From Duganella levis (GTDB lineage: Bacteria; Pseudomonadota; Gammaproteobacteria; Burkholderiales; Burkholderiaceae_D): a stretch of DNA of 64,000 nucleotides. Within the stretch, counting starts at the first letter, position 1. Every line of letters begins with the position of its first letter. Location of the stretch: contig NZ_WWCT01000002.1 of NCBI RefSeq assembly GCF_009857605.1, positions 372,001 to 436,000 of the forward strand, in the 5' to 3' direction. The notes below the pieces were generated by a model. The model did not search any database. It saw only the letters and a list, made by a program, of their open reading frames with translations, and was not told the origin of the DNA. The position numbers and the translations under genes are program-made. Of the stretch, positions 8,907 to 17,459 are shown one piece after another.

Positions 8907-9560
8907 TTACAGCGCGCCATCCTCCACCGGCGCCGGCGTCAGCGGCGTCATCATGTGGCCCAGCTTGGCGGCCTTGGTATCCAGATAATACTGGTTGAAG
9001 GCATTGCGGTTGACCAGCAGCGGAACGCGCTCGGCCACTTCAATGCCCAGTTTGGTCATGGCATCGATCTTACGCGGATTATTGGTCATCAGGCGCAGGC
9101 TTTTTACGCCGAACTGCGACAGCATCGGCTGGACCAGGCCGTAGGTGCGCTGATCCGGCTTGAAGCCCAGCTGTTCGTTGGCCTGCACCGTGTCGGCGCC
9201 GGCTTCCTGCAGTCGGTAGGCGCGGATCTTGTTGATCAGGCCAATGCCGCGGCCTTCCTGGCGCAGGTACAGCAGCACGCCGCGGCCTTCGTCGGCGATC
9301 TTCTTCAGCGCGCCTTCCAGCTGGGCGCCGCAATCGCAGCGCTGCGAGAACAGCACGTCGCCGGTCAGGCATTCCGAATGGACGCGCGCCAGCACCGGCT
9401 CGCCGTTGCCGATATCGCCCAGCACCATGGCTAGGTGTTCCTTGCCGGTGGCCTTTTCGACAAAGGCGTGCAAGGTGAACTGGGCCCAGGGAGTCGGCAG
9501 GGCGCAGGAGGTAACGTAGTTCAGTTCGTCCTGGGACGGGATTTCTGCGCTCTGCGACAT
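8907..9560 (-). CDS. ribA: GTP cyclohydrolase II
   Basis: 217-residue stand-alone RibA, which converts GTP to 2,5-diamino-6-ribosylamino-4-pyrimidinone 5'-phosphate, formate and pyrophosphate, the first step of riboflavin synthesis. The zinc ligands Cys64, Cys75 and Cys77 are present ([16 protein letters not shown]), as are the RQEGRGIGL loop and the AYxLQ segment. There is no DHBP synthase domain. The start at 9560 gives the usual length and has a weak AAGAG; an in-frame ATG at 9584 has no ribosome site. It is 15 bases upstream of the S1C gene and may be co-transcribed with it. Confidence 0.96.
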   Translation of the reverse strand: MSQSAEIPSQDELNYVTSCALPTPWAQFTLHAFVEKATGKEHLAMVLGDIGNGEPVLARVHSECLTGDVLFSQRCDCGAQLEGALKKIADEGRGVLLYLRQEGRGIGLINKIRAYRLQEAGADTVQANEQLGFKPDQRTYGLVQPMLSQFGVKSLRLMTNNPRKIDAMTKLGIEVAERVPLLVNRNAFNQYYLDTKAAKLGHMMTPLTPAPVEDGAL

Positions 9561-9591
9561 GGTTTTGCTCTTTATTCTGTTCATATAAGGT

Positions 9592-9632
9592 AAAAAAGGC
9601 GCGCCGGGCTGTTCCAACAGACCCGGCGCGCC
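9592..9632 (-). terminator. Intrinsic terminator of the pirin gene
   Basis: A perfect 11-bp GC stem (arms 9598-9608 and 9622-9632, GGCGCGCCGGG), probably extended by CTGT/ACAG, is followed on the minus strand by six T residues. It lies downstream of the pirin gene and upstream of ribA, so it insulates ribA from pirin transcription. Confidence 0.88.
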
Positions 9633-9690
9633 CTTCATGATACCAAAACTGGCGGAAATGTTTCTGAGACCCCCTCGGGGCGCAATATCC

Positions 9691-10395
9691 TTATTGTTTT
9701 GGCAGGTCGAACAACAGCAGTTCGGCCGCTTCAGCTTGTTCCAGCGTGACCAGCGTTTCATCGCTGATTTTCAGCGCGTCGCCTTGTTTCAGGTGCACGC
9801 CGTTGACGGTGACCGCGCCGCGGATCACGTGGACATAGCCGAGGCGGTCTTCGTCCAGCGTATGTTTCAGGTGGTCGCCTTCATCCATGATGGAAGCGTA
9901 GATCGATGCTTTCTGGTGAATCAGCACCGAACCGTTGCGGCCATCGTTGGACGCGATCAGCGCCAGCTTGCCTTGTTTATGTTCCGGCGTGAAGTGCTTT
10001 TCTTCGTAGCTCGGTGGAATGCCCAGTTCGTTAGGCTGGATCCAGATTTGCAGGAAGTGCACTTGCTGGCTGCGGTCGCCGTTGTACTCGCTGTGACGCA
10101 CGCCGGTGCCGGCGCTCATGCGCTGGACGTCGCCGTAGTGCAGCACCGAACCGGTACCCATGCTGTCCTTGTGTTCCAGCGCGCCGCTCAGCACGTAGGA
10201 GATAATCTCCATGTCGCGGTGACCGTGGGTGCCGAAGCCCTGGCCGCCTTGTACCTGGTCTTCATTAATCACAAGCAACGGACCGAAGCCGACATGTTCC
10301 GGGTCACGGTAGTGACCGAACGAGAAGCTGTGTTTGGAATCCAGCCAGCCGTGGTTAGCTTTGCCGCGGGAATCAGAATGGCGTACTTGTAACAT
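9691..10395 (-). CDS. Pirin family protein
   Basis: 234-residue bicupin of the pirin/YhhW type. The N-terminal cupin shows [23 protein letters not shown] and the metal-ligand histidines in [17 protein letters not shown]. Bacterial members act as quercetin 2,3-dioxygenase-like enzymes or redox-linked regulators; the physiological substrate is uncertain. The start at 10395 has GGAG eight bases upstream and begins exactly at the family N-terminus ([17 protein letters not shown]). It is monocistronic, ending at the terminator before ribA, and divergent from a LysR regulator across 142 bases. Confidence 0.93.
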   Translation of the reverse strand: MLQVRHSDSRGKANHGWLDSKHSFSFGHYRDPEHVGFGPLLVINEDQVQGGQGFGTHGHRDMEIISYVLSGALEHKDSMGTGSVLHYGDVQRMSAGTGVRHSEYNGDRSQQVHFLQIWIQPNELGIPPSYEEKHFTPEHKQGKLALIASNDGRNGSVLIHQKASIYASIMDEGDHLKHTLDEDRLGYVHVIRGAVTVNGVHLKQGDALKISDETLVTLEQAEAAELLLFDLPKQ

Positions 10396-10521
10396 GATGA
10401 GCTCCGTTTCTTGTGAGTTAATGTGCGATAATTTTGAAAGCGTTCTTTCGTATCGCTGCATCCATGAATCACATTGTAGACCTGTGTTCCGGATTAAAAA
10501 AACGGAAAATTTACCCCTCTA

Positions 10522-10531
10522 TTATCGATAA
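10522..10531. promoter_or_regulatory. Palindrome in the pirin/LysR divergent region
   Basis: TTATCGATAA is a perfect palindrome seven bases before the LysR start codon, in the short AT-rich divergent gap. LysR regulators often bind dyads of this kind to control themselves and the divergent gene. The assignment rests on position only. Confidence 0.35.
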
Positions 10532-10537
10532 ATTCGA

Positions 10538-11476
10538 ATGCTCAGATTAAGCCTGGAAGCCCTGCAAATCGTTGACGCTATCGACCGGCGAGGCTCTTTC
10601 TCTGCCGCAGGGAAGGAATTGCACCGCGTTCCCTCGACAATTTCCTATACTGTCAGCAAGCTGGAGGACGATCTTGGTGTGCAAGTTTTCGAACGTAACG
10701 GCCCGCGCGTCGAGCTGACGGCGGCCGGGGCCGAACTTCTGAAAGAGGGCCGCTACCTGCTTAAGGCAGCGCTGGACCTGGAACACCGCGTGCGCCGCGT
10801 CGCTTCCGGCTGGGAAACCGAGCTGGCGGTCGGCATGGATTCGATGTTTTCGGCTTGTTTGTTCCATGCCGACGTGCCGGCGTTCTACGAGGTCGCCCAG
10901 CAAACCCGGCTGCGCATCGTGCAGGAAGCGCTGTCCGGCACCTGGGAAGCCTTGATCGAGCGCCGTGCCGATTTGCTGGTGGGCGCGGCCGGCGACGGTC
11001 CGGCCGGCGGCGGATATGTGTCCGAGCCGATCGGCAAGATCGATTTCGTATTCGCGGTGGCGCCGTCGCATCCGTTGGCCGCAGTCGAAGGCAAGCTGAG
11101 CCGCACGCACCTGCAAAACTACCGCGCCATCAGCGTGGCCGATTCGGCCCGCAAGATGGCGCCGCGCACGGTCGGCCTGTTGCTGGGGCAGGACACGCTG
11201 ACCGTGCCGGACATGAAGACCAAGTACCAGTACCAGCTGGCCGGCATGGGCTTCGGTTTCCTGCCCGAACCGTGCGCCCGTTACGCCATCGCCCAAGGGC
11301 TGCTGGTGGAAAAGCAGGTGGAAGAACCGAAGCCGGCCGAGACCTTCTACCTGGCCTGGCGCAGTGGCGAAAACGGCGCCGCGCTGAACTGGTGGATCGA
11401 CCGCATGCGACGTCCGGGGCTGTTCGAGCGTTTGCTGAGCCATCTGCCCCATCATAAAGTTGACCAAGGCCAATAG
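10538..11476 (+). CDS. LysR-family transcriptional regulator
   Basis: 312-residue LysR protein with the helix-turn-helix at about residues 5-62 (GSFSAAGKELHRVPSTISYTVSKLEDDLGVQVFER) and a full effector domain. VPSTISYTVSKLE is typical of regulators divergent from pirin genes in proteobacteria. It probably controls the pirin gene at 9691-10395. The inducer is not known. Confidence 0.93.
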   Translation: MLRLSLEALQIVDAIDRRGSFSAAGKELHRVPSTISYTVSKLEDDLGVQVFERNGPRVELTAAGAELLKEGRYLLKAALDLEHRVRRVASGWETELAVGMDSMFSACLFHADVPAFYEVAQQTRLRIVQEALSGTWEALIERRADLLVGAAGDGPAGGGYVSEPIGKIDFVFAVAPSHPLAAVEGKLSRTHLQNYRAISVADSARKMAPRTVGLLLGQDTLTVPDMKTKYQYQLAGMGFGFLPEPCARYAIAQGLLVEKQVEEPKPAETFYLAWRSGENGAALNWWIDRMRRPGLFERLLSHLPHHKVDQGQ

Positions 11477-11515
11477 TTTCGGGCAACATAGCAGAACCAC
11501 TGAACGGACCATGTC

Positions 11516-12508
11516 ATGACCGCACTGATCGCCACGCCTGTATTGCTGCATTTGTTGGCTGACCGTAAGGGCAGTCCGGCGGCCTTGCTGCTGGATTCCA
11601 GCCGCCCGCAGGCCAGTGCGGACGCATCGCCAGCCGCGCCGGTGAAACTACTTGAAGAACTGGCCAGCGGTGGCATGCATTGCTTCTACCGCGCCGGCAT
11701 CGCCGCAGAGCTGCACGAGGCGCTGGCGCAAGTCGGCTGGCAAGCGCTGGCGGCCGACAAGGTCATGCGCGCCGACGATGTGTTGCCGAAAGAGCTGCCG
11801 CCCGGCGTCAACTGGATCGAAGGCGACTGGTTCCTGGCGCCGCCGCCCAAGCCGGTCGGCGCCCAGGCCGCCTCGCGCGCGCTGGCGCTGCAACTGGTGC
11901 AACTGGTGTCGGCCGATGCCGATACCCACGAAATCGAAGCGCTGCTGCGGCAAGATCCGACGCTGTCGTACCACCTGCTGCGGCTGGTTAACTCGCTCGG
12001 CATGGGCACCGGCCGCCGCGTCACGAGTTTTTCGCAAGCCATCCTGATCCTCGGCCGCGCGCAACTGCGGCGTTGGCTGAACCTGATGTTGTTCTCGTCG
12101 CGCGAAGGCGATCCCCGTTCGGCCATGCTGCTGGCGCGGGTGGCGGTGCGGGCGCGTATGATGGAGCTGCTGGCTAAAGCCTGCGGCGAGGACAAGCCGC
12201 ACCAGGAACAGGCCTTCATGGTCGGCATGTTCTCGCTGCTGGGCGTGCTGTTCGGCCTGCCGCTGGAAGAAGTGATGAAGCCACTGACCATCAGCGACGC
12301 CGTGCAGCAGGCATTGCTGGCCCATGAAGGCGAACTGGGTCAGTTGTTGTGCGTGGTGGAATCCGCCGAACGCGAGGACCACGATGCGCTGGACGGCTGC
12401 CTGGCGGCGCTGCCGCTGGATGCCGATACCTATAACCGCATCGTCATCGATGCCTACCTGTGGATGCAGGACGTCACGGCAGGCAAAACGGGTAACGGCC
12501 ATGCGTGA
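11516..12508 (+). CDS. HDOD-domain signalling protein
   Basis: 330 residues. The C-terminal two thirds is an HDOD domain (about 125-320; LLRQDPTLSYHLLRLVNSLG, ILILGRAQLRRWL), a non-catalytic HD-like fold used in c-di-GMP and other signalling. The N-terminal ~115 residues, ending IEGDWFLAPP, look like the eroded end of an EAL domain, as in YuxH/CdgJ-type EAL-HDOD proteins, but without EAL catalytic residues. It overlaps the start of the EAL gene by eight bases, so the two are probably translated together and may act as a pair. Confidence 0.85.
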   Translation: MTALIATPVLLHLLADRKGSPAALLLDSSRPQASADASPAAPVKLLEELASGGMHCFYRAGIAAELHEALAQVGWQALAADKVMRADDVLPKELPPGVNWIEGDWFLAPPPKPVGAQAASRALALQLVQLVSADADTHEIEALLRQDPTLSYHLLRLVNSLGMGTGRRVTSFSQAILILGRAQLRRWLNLMLFSSREGDPRSAMLLARVAVRARMMELLAKACGEDKPHQEQAFMVGMFSLLGVLFGLPLEEVMKPLTISDAVQQALLAHEGELGQLLCVVESAEREDHDALDGCLAALPLDADTYNRIVIDAYLWMQDVTAGKTGNGHA

Positions 12509-14648
12509 TGCGATCGAGCGTTGTCTTGCACTGAGCCGTCAAGCCCGGAGTGAGCAAGGCGACGCGCTGACGCAGACGCTGAACCAACTGGACGCGGCCC
12601 TCAACCAGGCCCAGGCGGCGATCAAGCCGGCCGACCTGCCGCCGCAGGACGCCACGCTGGCGCTCGACCTGACCGGCTATGTCACCGCCTGGAGCATCGG
12701 CGCGCAGCAGATGTTCGGCTACACGGCCGACGAGGTGATTGGCCAGCACGTGCTGTTCCTGTACGCCGAGGATGACGACGACGGCAATATCGCCGAATTG
12801 TTCTTCGACCACGATCCCGGCGCCTCGGCCGCCCGCACCGAAGTACGCCGCCGCAAGAAGAATGGCGAAATCATCTGGGTGCACCTGGACATCGAGTTGC
12901 GTCCCGACGACGGCGGCATGCTGGTGACGCTGTCGCAAGCCAACCAGACGCTGTCAGACCTGGACAAGGTCAACCTGCACGCGCGCATTATCGAAGACAG
13001 CGAGCAGGGCGTGCTGATCACCGACGCCCATGAACGCATCGTCTCGATCAATTCCTCGTTCACCCGCATCACCGGCTACACGCCGGCCGAATCGATCGGC
13101 AAGACGCCCGACCTGCTGCGTTCCGGCGTGCACGACGCCGACTTCCGCGCCAAGGTGCGCAGCGCCATGCAGGGCGGCGGACCGTGGCGCGGCGAGATCA
13201 TCGGCAAGCGCAAGAATGGCGAGCTGTTTCCGCAGTCGGTGACCATCAGCGCGGTGCGCGACCAGCACGGCAAGATCAGCCATACCTTCTCGCTGTTTTC
13301 CGACATCAGCGTGCACAAGGACGCTGAAGCGCGCATGCAGCGCATGGCCAACTACGATCCGCTGACCGGGCTGCCGAACCTTTGCCTGCTGACCACGCTG
13401 GTCGGCCAGGCGCTGACCGAGACCAAGCGCTCCGGCGAACACGGCGCGCTGCTGGTGGTGGAGATCACCCGGCTGGGCGCGATCAGCGATACGCTGGGCC
13501 ACGATATCGGCAACGAGCTGCTGTGCGAAATCGGCCGCATCTTCCGCGCTTCATTGCGCGAAGCCGACGTGCTGGCGCGTCTCGATGGACACCGTTTCGC
13601 CATCGCGCTGCTGCAAGTGGAAAAACGCGAACATGCCGGCATCGTCGCCGAAAAGCTGCTGGCAGTGCTGGCGGCGCCGATCACCATCGCCGGCCACAGC
13701 CTGCAAGTTGGCGCGCATGTTGGCATCACGGTCTACAACGAGGACGGCGCCGACGTTCCCACGCTGATTCGCTACGCCGACGTGGCGGTGGCCAAGGCGG
13801 GGCAGAGCATCGACTCCAGCTTCCTGTTCTACAGCGAAGAGATGAATCAGCGCGCCAAGGAACATCTGCGCATCGAAAGCGAGTTGCGGCAGGCGCTGCA
13901 AAATAATGAGTTGCAGCTGTATTACCAGCCAAAAGTCAGCTTGCGCAGCGGCCGCATCGTCGGCGCCGAGGCGCTGCTGCGCTGGCGTCATCCGCTGCGC
14001 GGGCTGGTGTCGCCGGGCGTGTTCATCCCGGTGGCGGAAGAGACCGGCCTGATCCTCGACCTCGGCGCCTGGGTGCTGGAAGAAGCCTGCCGTCAGGTGC
14101 GCGAATGGCGCGACGCCAATATGATCACGCCGCCGATCGCGGTCAACCTGTCGGCACGCCAGTTCGACGCCGAGTTGCCGAAGCGCATAGCAGCGGTGCT
14201 GGAGCGCCACCAGGTGCAGCCGGACCAGATCAACCTGGAAATTACCGAAAGCCTGCTGGTGCGCGGTACCGACAAGGTGATCGCCATCATGAACCAGCTG
14301 GTGGCGATGGGCATGTCGCTGGCGCTGGATGACTTCGGCACCGGTTATTCCAGCCTGGCGTACCTGAAAAAATTCCCGATCAGCACCTTGAAGATCGACC
14401 GTTCCTTCGTCATCGGCCTGCCGTATGAAGAGAACGATTGCGCCATCGCCCGCGCCATCGTCACCATGGCGCAGCAGCTGCGCCAGGAGATTGTGGCGGA
14501 GGGTGTGGAGACGGCCGAGCAGATGGCGTTCTTGCGCGAACTGGGCTGCGACCAACTGCAAGGCTACCTGTTCAGCCAGCCGGTGCCGGCGGCCGATTTC
14601 GCCACCATGCTGCGCGAAGGTAAGAGATTGGCGTTCGCTAATCGTTGA
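12501..14648 (+). CDS. PAS-PAS-GGDEF-EAL protein, likely c-di-GMP phosphodiesterase
   Basis: 715 residues. PAS domains at about 50-150 and 160-280, a GGDEF domain at about 285-440 and an EAL domain at about 455-710. The GGDEF signature is degenerate (ARLDGHRF instead of ARLGGDEF), so cyclase activity is unlikely. The EAL domain keeps EALLRW, the NLSARQF Asn, LEITES, DDFGTGYSS, the LKIDRSFV Lys/Asp and EGVET, so hydrolysis of c-di-GMP is expected. No membrane segment is visible, so sensing is cytoplasmic through PAS. The start at 12501 was chosen because the family N-terminus begins there and it couples to the HDOD gene; the upstream extension is an antiphase read of that gene. Confidence 0.92.
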   Translation: MRDAIERCLALSRQARSEQGDALTQTLNQLDAALNQAQAAIKPADLPPQDATLALDLTGYVTAWSIGAQQMFGYTADEVIGQHVLFLYAEDDDDGNIAELFFDHDPGASAARTEVRRRKKNGEIIWVHLDIELRPDDGGMLVTLSQANQTLSDLDKVNLHARIIEDSEQGVLITDAHERIVSINSSFTRITGYTPAESIGKTPDLLRSGVHDADFRAKVRSAMQGGGPWRGEIIGKRKNGELFPQSVTISAVRDQHGKISHTFSLFSDISVHKDAEARMQRMANYDPLTGLPNLCLLTTLVGQALTETKRSGEHGALLVVEITRLGAISDTLGHDIGNELLCEIGRIFRASLREADVLARLDGHRFAIALLQVEKREHAGIVAEKLLAVLAAPITIAGHSLQVGAHVGITVYNEDGADVPTLIRYADVAVAKAGQSIDSSFLFYSEEMNQRAKEHLRIESELRQALQNNELQLYYQPKVSLRSGRIVGAEALLRWRHPLRGLVSPGVFIPVAEETGLILDLGAWVLEEACRQVREWRDANMITPPIAVNLSARQFDAELPKRIAAVLERHQVQPDQINLEITESLLVRGTDKVIAIMNQLVAMGMSLALDDFGTGYSSLAYLKKFPISTLKIDRSFVIGLPYEENDCAIARAIVTMAQQLRQEIVAEGVETAEQMAFLRELGCDQLQGYLFSQPVPAADFATMLREGKRLAFANR

Positions 14649-14735
14649 GCTGCGGTGTGCTACGGAAGAGAGATAGCGTGGTAATGTAGAAGATGAAACA
14701 ATGGTCTGTTTAATCCACACTTACTGGAGACTTCC

Positions 14736-15317
14736 ATGCAAAAACGTACTTTCCTGATGCGCGCTACTGCAGCTGTTGCTTTTGCCGGTCTGGCACTGGG
14801 TGGTTGCACCACCACCACCGGCGCCGCCAAACCAAGTTCGGCTGCCGTGAAGACTGAAATCGAACAAGGCGCTTACACCACGCTGGAGCGCCTGTACAAA
14901 GAAGTGAAGGGTTCGCGCGAGCTGGTGCAAAAAGCCAATGGCGTACTGGTGTTCCCGAATGTGGTGGCGGCTGGCCTGGTGGTCGGCGGCGAATACGGCA
15001 AGGGCGTGCTGCGTACTGGCGGCCAGGTGGCGGATTACTACAGCGTCGCTTCGGTGTCGGTTGGCTTCCAGGCCGGCGCGCAATCGAAGGCCGTGGTGCT
15101 GCTGTTCATGAGCCGCGAAGCGCTGGATAAATTCCGCGCCGGCAAAGGCTGGACCGCCGGTGTTGACGGTTCGGTGGCGCTGATCAAAGTGGGCGCCAAC
15201 GGCGATATCGATACTGCCACCGCCAACAATCCAGTACAGGCTTTCGTGCTGACCAACGCCGGCCTGATGGCGAACCTGAATCTCGAAGGCACCAAAATTT
15301 CCAAACTCGACTTATAA
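14736..15317 (+). CDS. SYLF/YSC84-domain lipoprotein
   Basis: 193 residues. A signal peptide with lipobox LALGGC puts the lipidated Cys near residue 24. The mature part is the SYLF (YSC84, DUF500) domain, including GVLVFPNVVAAGLVVGGEYGKGVL and the GVDGSVALIKVGANG segment. Eukaryotic SYLF domains bind phosphoinositides, whereas the bacterial lipoproteins are widespread and uncharacterised. A CTGGAG ribosome site precedes the ATG. The glutaredoxin-like gene follows after seven bases and is probably in the same transcript. Confidence 0.88.
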   Translation: MQKRTFLMRATAAVAFAGLALGGCTTTTGAAKPSSAAVKTEIEQGAYTTLERLYKEVKGSRELVQKANGVLVFPNVVAAGLVVGGEYGKGVLRTGGQVADYYSVASVSVGFQAGAQSKAVVLLFMSREALDKFRAGKGWTAGVDGSVALIKVGANGDIDTATANNPVQAFVLTNAGLMANLNLEGTKISKLDL

Positions 15318-15324
15318 GGCAATA

Positions 15325-15690
15325 ATGACACGACCGCTCCTGGATCAAGCACGCATCCATCCTGCCGCCCTGGCGCAGATCAGCAGTTATCACACCGATC
15401 TGATCGCCGAGGTGGAGGCTGCCATCGCCGCCAACAAGGTGGTGGTGGTCGGCATGGGATTGAATCCTTTCCCAGCCAAGGCACGCAAGATCCTGGACGG
15501 TCAGGGCACGCCGTATAAGTATCTCAATTACGGCAATTATTTTTCGCAGTGGCGGCCGCGCCTGGCGCTCAAGCTGTGGAGCGGCTGGTCGACTTTTCCG
15601 CTGATTTTCGTCAACGGCACGCTGATCGGCGGCGCCACCGACCTGCAAAAGCTGATCGCCAGCGGCGAGTTTGCGCGCCTGCTGGCTTAG
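15325..15690 (+). CDS. Cysteine-free glutaredoxin-fold protein
   Basis: 121 residues resembling monothiol glutaredoxins of the Grx4/GrxD type. KVVVVGMGLNPFPAKARKIL matches the active-site strand and helix, and WSTFPLIFVNGTLIGGATDL matches the cis-Pro and glutathione-binding block. The active-site Cys is replaced by Asn (the CGFS position reads NPFP), the second conserved Cys is Ala, and there is no Cys in the whole protein. It cannot act as a thiol reductase or bridge an Fe-S cluster in the usual way; a binding or scaffold role is possible. It lies directly after the SYLF lipoprotein gene. Confidence 0.78.
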   Translation: MTRPLLDQARIHPAALAQISSYHTDLIAEVEAAIAANKVVVVGMGLNPFPAKARKILDGQGTPYKYLNYGNYFSQWRPRLALKLWSGWSTFPLIFVNGTLIGGATDLQKLIASGEFARLLA

Positions 15691-15695
15691 CTCAA

Positions 15696-16001
15696 TTAGT
15701 CAGGCTCGACTTCGTCGTTGAGCTTTTCGGTCAGCGCCTTCAGCGAAGGCGAGGCCTGATCGAGGTGGTAGCGCACGCAGTGCGCCTTGCCGCCATCATC
15801 CACCTCCAGGTCGTATTGAAAGTCCCACGACTTCGGCGCTTCCTTGACCAGTTTGGGCGGCAGCGTGAAGAAGTCGCTGGCGTGCAGCAGCTTCTCCAGT
15901 TGGCTGGCCTGGTCCTGCGGCAGCTGCGCCAGATCGATGGTGCGGGTTTGCGCGCCGGCCGGTCCGGCGAAGCCGCCGGTGCATGTCAAAATCAAACGCA
16001 T
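15696..16001 (-). CDS. Emfourin-like inhibitor of M4 metalloprotease
   Basis: 101-residue protein that fits the emfourin (protealysin inhibitor) family: an N-terminal MRLILTCTGGFAG strand, a central QLEKLLHASDFFTLPP helix and turn, and a C-terminal acidic tail. Emfourins bind tightly in the active site of the M4 protease encoded beside them. It lies 14 bases downstream of the protealysin-like gene with its own AAGGGAG ribosome site, so enzyme and inhibitor are made from one message. It has no signal peptide, like its partner. Confidence 0.82.
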   Translation of the reverse strand: MRLILTCTGGFAGPAGAQTRTIDLAQLPQDQASQLEKLLHASDFFTLPPKLVKEAPKSWDFQYDLEVDDGGKAHCVRYHLDQASPSLKALTEKLNDEVEPD

Positions 16002-16015
16002 GATGCTCCCTTACT

Positions 16016-17041
16016 TTAACTGACGCCAACTACTTTCCACGCCGCCTGCACCGCGTGCTGTTCGGCCGAATCGGCGCCGTACAGCAATGCGGCGGCTTGC
16101 GCGGTGGCCTTGGCCATGTCGGCAAACGTGGCGTTGGGCGTCAGCAGCGACAGCGATTTGTACCAGATCGGCGCGGCCTTTTCCCAGGCATTGCCCTTGA
16201 GCGCAATCGCGGCCGCGTAAAACGCGTGGTTGGGAATGCCTGAGTTGGTGTGGACGTCGCCGTTCTCGATATATCCTGCCATAGTTTTCGGTTGGTCGTC
16301 GCCCGACCAGGTGAGCGCCTGATTGCCCGGATCGGCCATCGAGCGCAATGCCTTGCCGACCGATGGCGCCATGATGCCAGCGCCGATCAGCCAGTCGGCC
16401 TGTTCGGCGCTTTGCTTCAGCGTCCACTGCTTGACCACGCTGCCGAACACATCGGAAATCGACTCGTTCAGCGCGCCGCTCTGGCCCTCATACACCAGCC
16501 CGCCCGGCACCGCGTACTGCGTCACGCCGTGGGTCAGTTCGTGGGCGATGACATCGACCGCGCCGGTGAAGCCCATGAACAGCTTGCCGTCGCCGTCGCC
16601 ATACACCATCTGCTGGCCGTTCCAGAAAGCATTATTGAATTTGTTCTGGTAATGGACAGTGGAATCGATGCGCAAGCCTTTGTTGTCGATCGAGTTGCGC
16701 TGCAGGATTTCACGGTAGAAATCGTAGGTGGCGCCGGCGCCGTCATAGGCTTGGTTGACGGCCTTGTCGGTGGACGGTTTGCTGGCTTCTTCGCGCACCA
16801 GTTTGCCGGGCAGCTTGGACTTGTTTTGGGCGTCGTAGACGGTGCGGCGTTTTTCGCCGGTGGCGGCGGTGATGCCCAGCGTCATTGGCGCGACTGAACG
16901 CTGGCCGCGCAAATGGGCGGACAGCTCAGCTGTATCCAGCAGGCAGTGGCGCTCTTGCTGGTCGGTGGTTTGCTCGGCCAGTTTGCGCAGCATTTTGGAT
17001 GGAATGATGAAGCAGGTGCAGCCAAGCGGGTGCGCAGCCAT
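16016..17041 (-). CDS. Protealysin-like M4 metalloprotease
   Basis: 341-residue thermolysin-family (M4) protease. The zinc motif HELTH lies at residues 167-171 (His167, His171, catalytic Glu168), and the third ligand is Glu193 in GALNESISD. The C-terminal catalytic His is in the VHTNSGIPNHAFY segment. The precursor is short: about 50 residues, containing CTCFIIPSKMLRKLAE, replace the long FTP/PepSY propeptide, which is the protealysin arrangement. No Sec signal is seen, so it may act inside the cell or leave by an unknown route. AGGAG precedes the ATG by six bases. The emfourin gene follows. Confidence 0.92.
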   Translation of the reverse strand: MAAHPLGCTCFIIPSKMLRKLAEQTTDQQERHCLLDTAELSAHLRGQRSVAPMTLGITAATGEKRRTVYDAQNKSKLPGKLVREEASKPSTDKAVNQAYDGAGATYDFYREILQRNSIDNKGLRIDSTVHYQNKFNNAFWNGQQMVYGDGDGKLFMGFTGAVDVIAHELTHGVTQYAVPGGLVYEGQSGALNESISDVFGSVVKQWTLKQSAEQADWLIGAGIMAPSVGKALRSMADPGNQALTWSGDDQPKTMAGYIENGDVHTNSGIPNHAFYAAAIALKGNAWEKAAPIWYKSLSLLTPNATFADMAKATAQAAALLYGADSAEQHAVQAAWKVVGVS

Positions 17042-17111
17042 GACGTTCTCCTAAACAATGCAATAGCGTATTTATACACGTATTTCCATTGCCGGGACGT
17101 CACGCTGGCCG

Positions 17112-17324
17112 CTATGGCCGGCGCAGCGGATCGAGCAGCATGCGCAGGTCGTTATGGTCGAGTTCGTACATCAGCGCGATCAGGGCGCCGAGTTCGCCGG
17201 AAGGGAAGCCTTCACGCGCGAACCAGCCCAGATAGTGTCCGGGCAGGTCGGCGATTTTGCGGCCTTTGTACTTCCCGTATGGCATTTCGCGGGTCAGCAG
17301 CAGGGCGAGTTTTTCAGAGTTCAT
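17112..17324 (-). CDS. DUF3820 family protein
   Basis: 70-residue protein with the DUF3820 pattern: MPYGKYKGRKIADLPGHYLGWFAREGFPSGELG. Members are small cytoplasmic proteins; some are labelled quorum-sensing-regulated virulence factors, but the biochemical role is unknown. It is upstream of the M4 protease gene on the same strand with a 70-base gap, so shared transcription is possible but not shown. Confidence 0.83.
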   Translation of the reverse strand: MNSEKLALLLTREMPYGKYKGRKIADLPGHYLGWFAREGFPSGELGALIALMYELDHNDLRMLLDPLRRP

Positions 17325-17459
17325 GCGGCGATTTTAACGCAGGCGCCCGCACCGCCGGAAGCAAAAAAATTGGGCCAACTGATCCGATGGTAGGGCAATC
17401 GCGGCCCGCCGATTGGTATAGTGAAAAAATCCCTTATTCATGTTATTTCAGGAGTTTTC

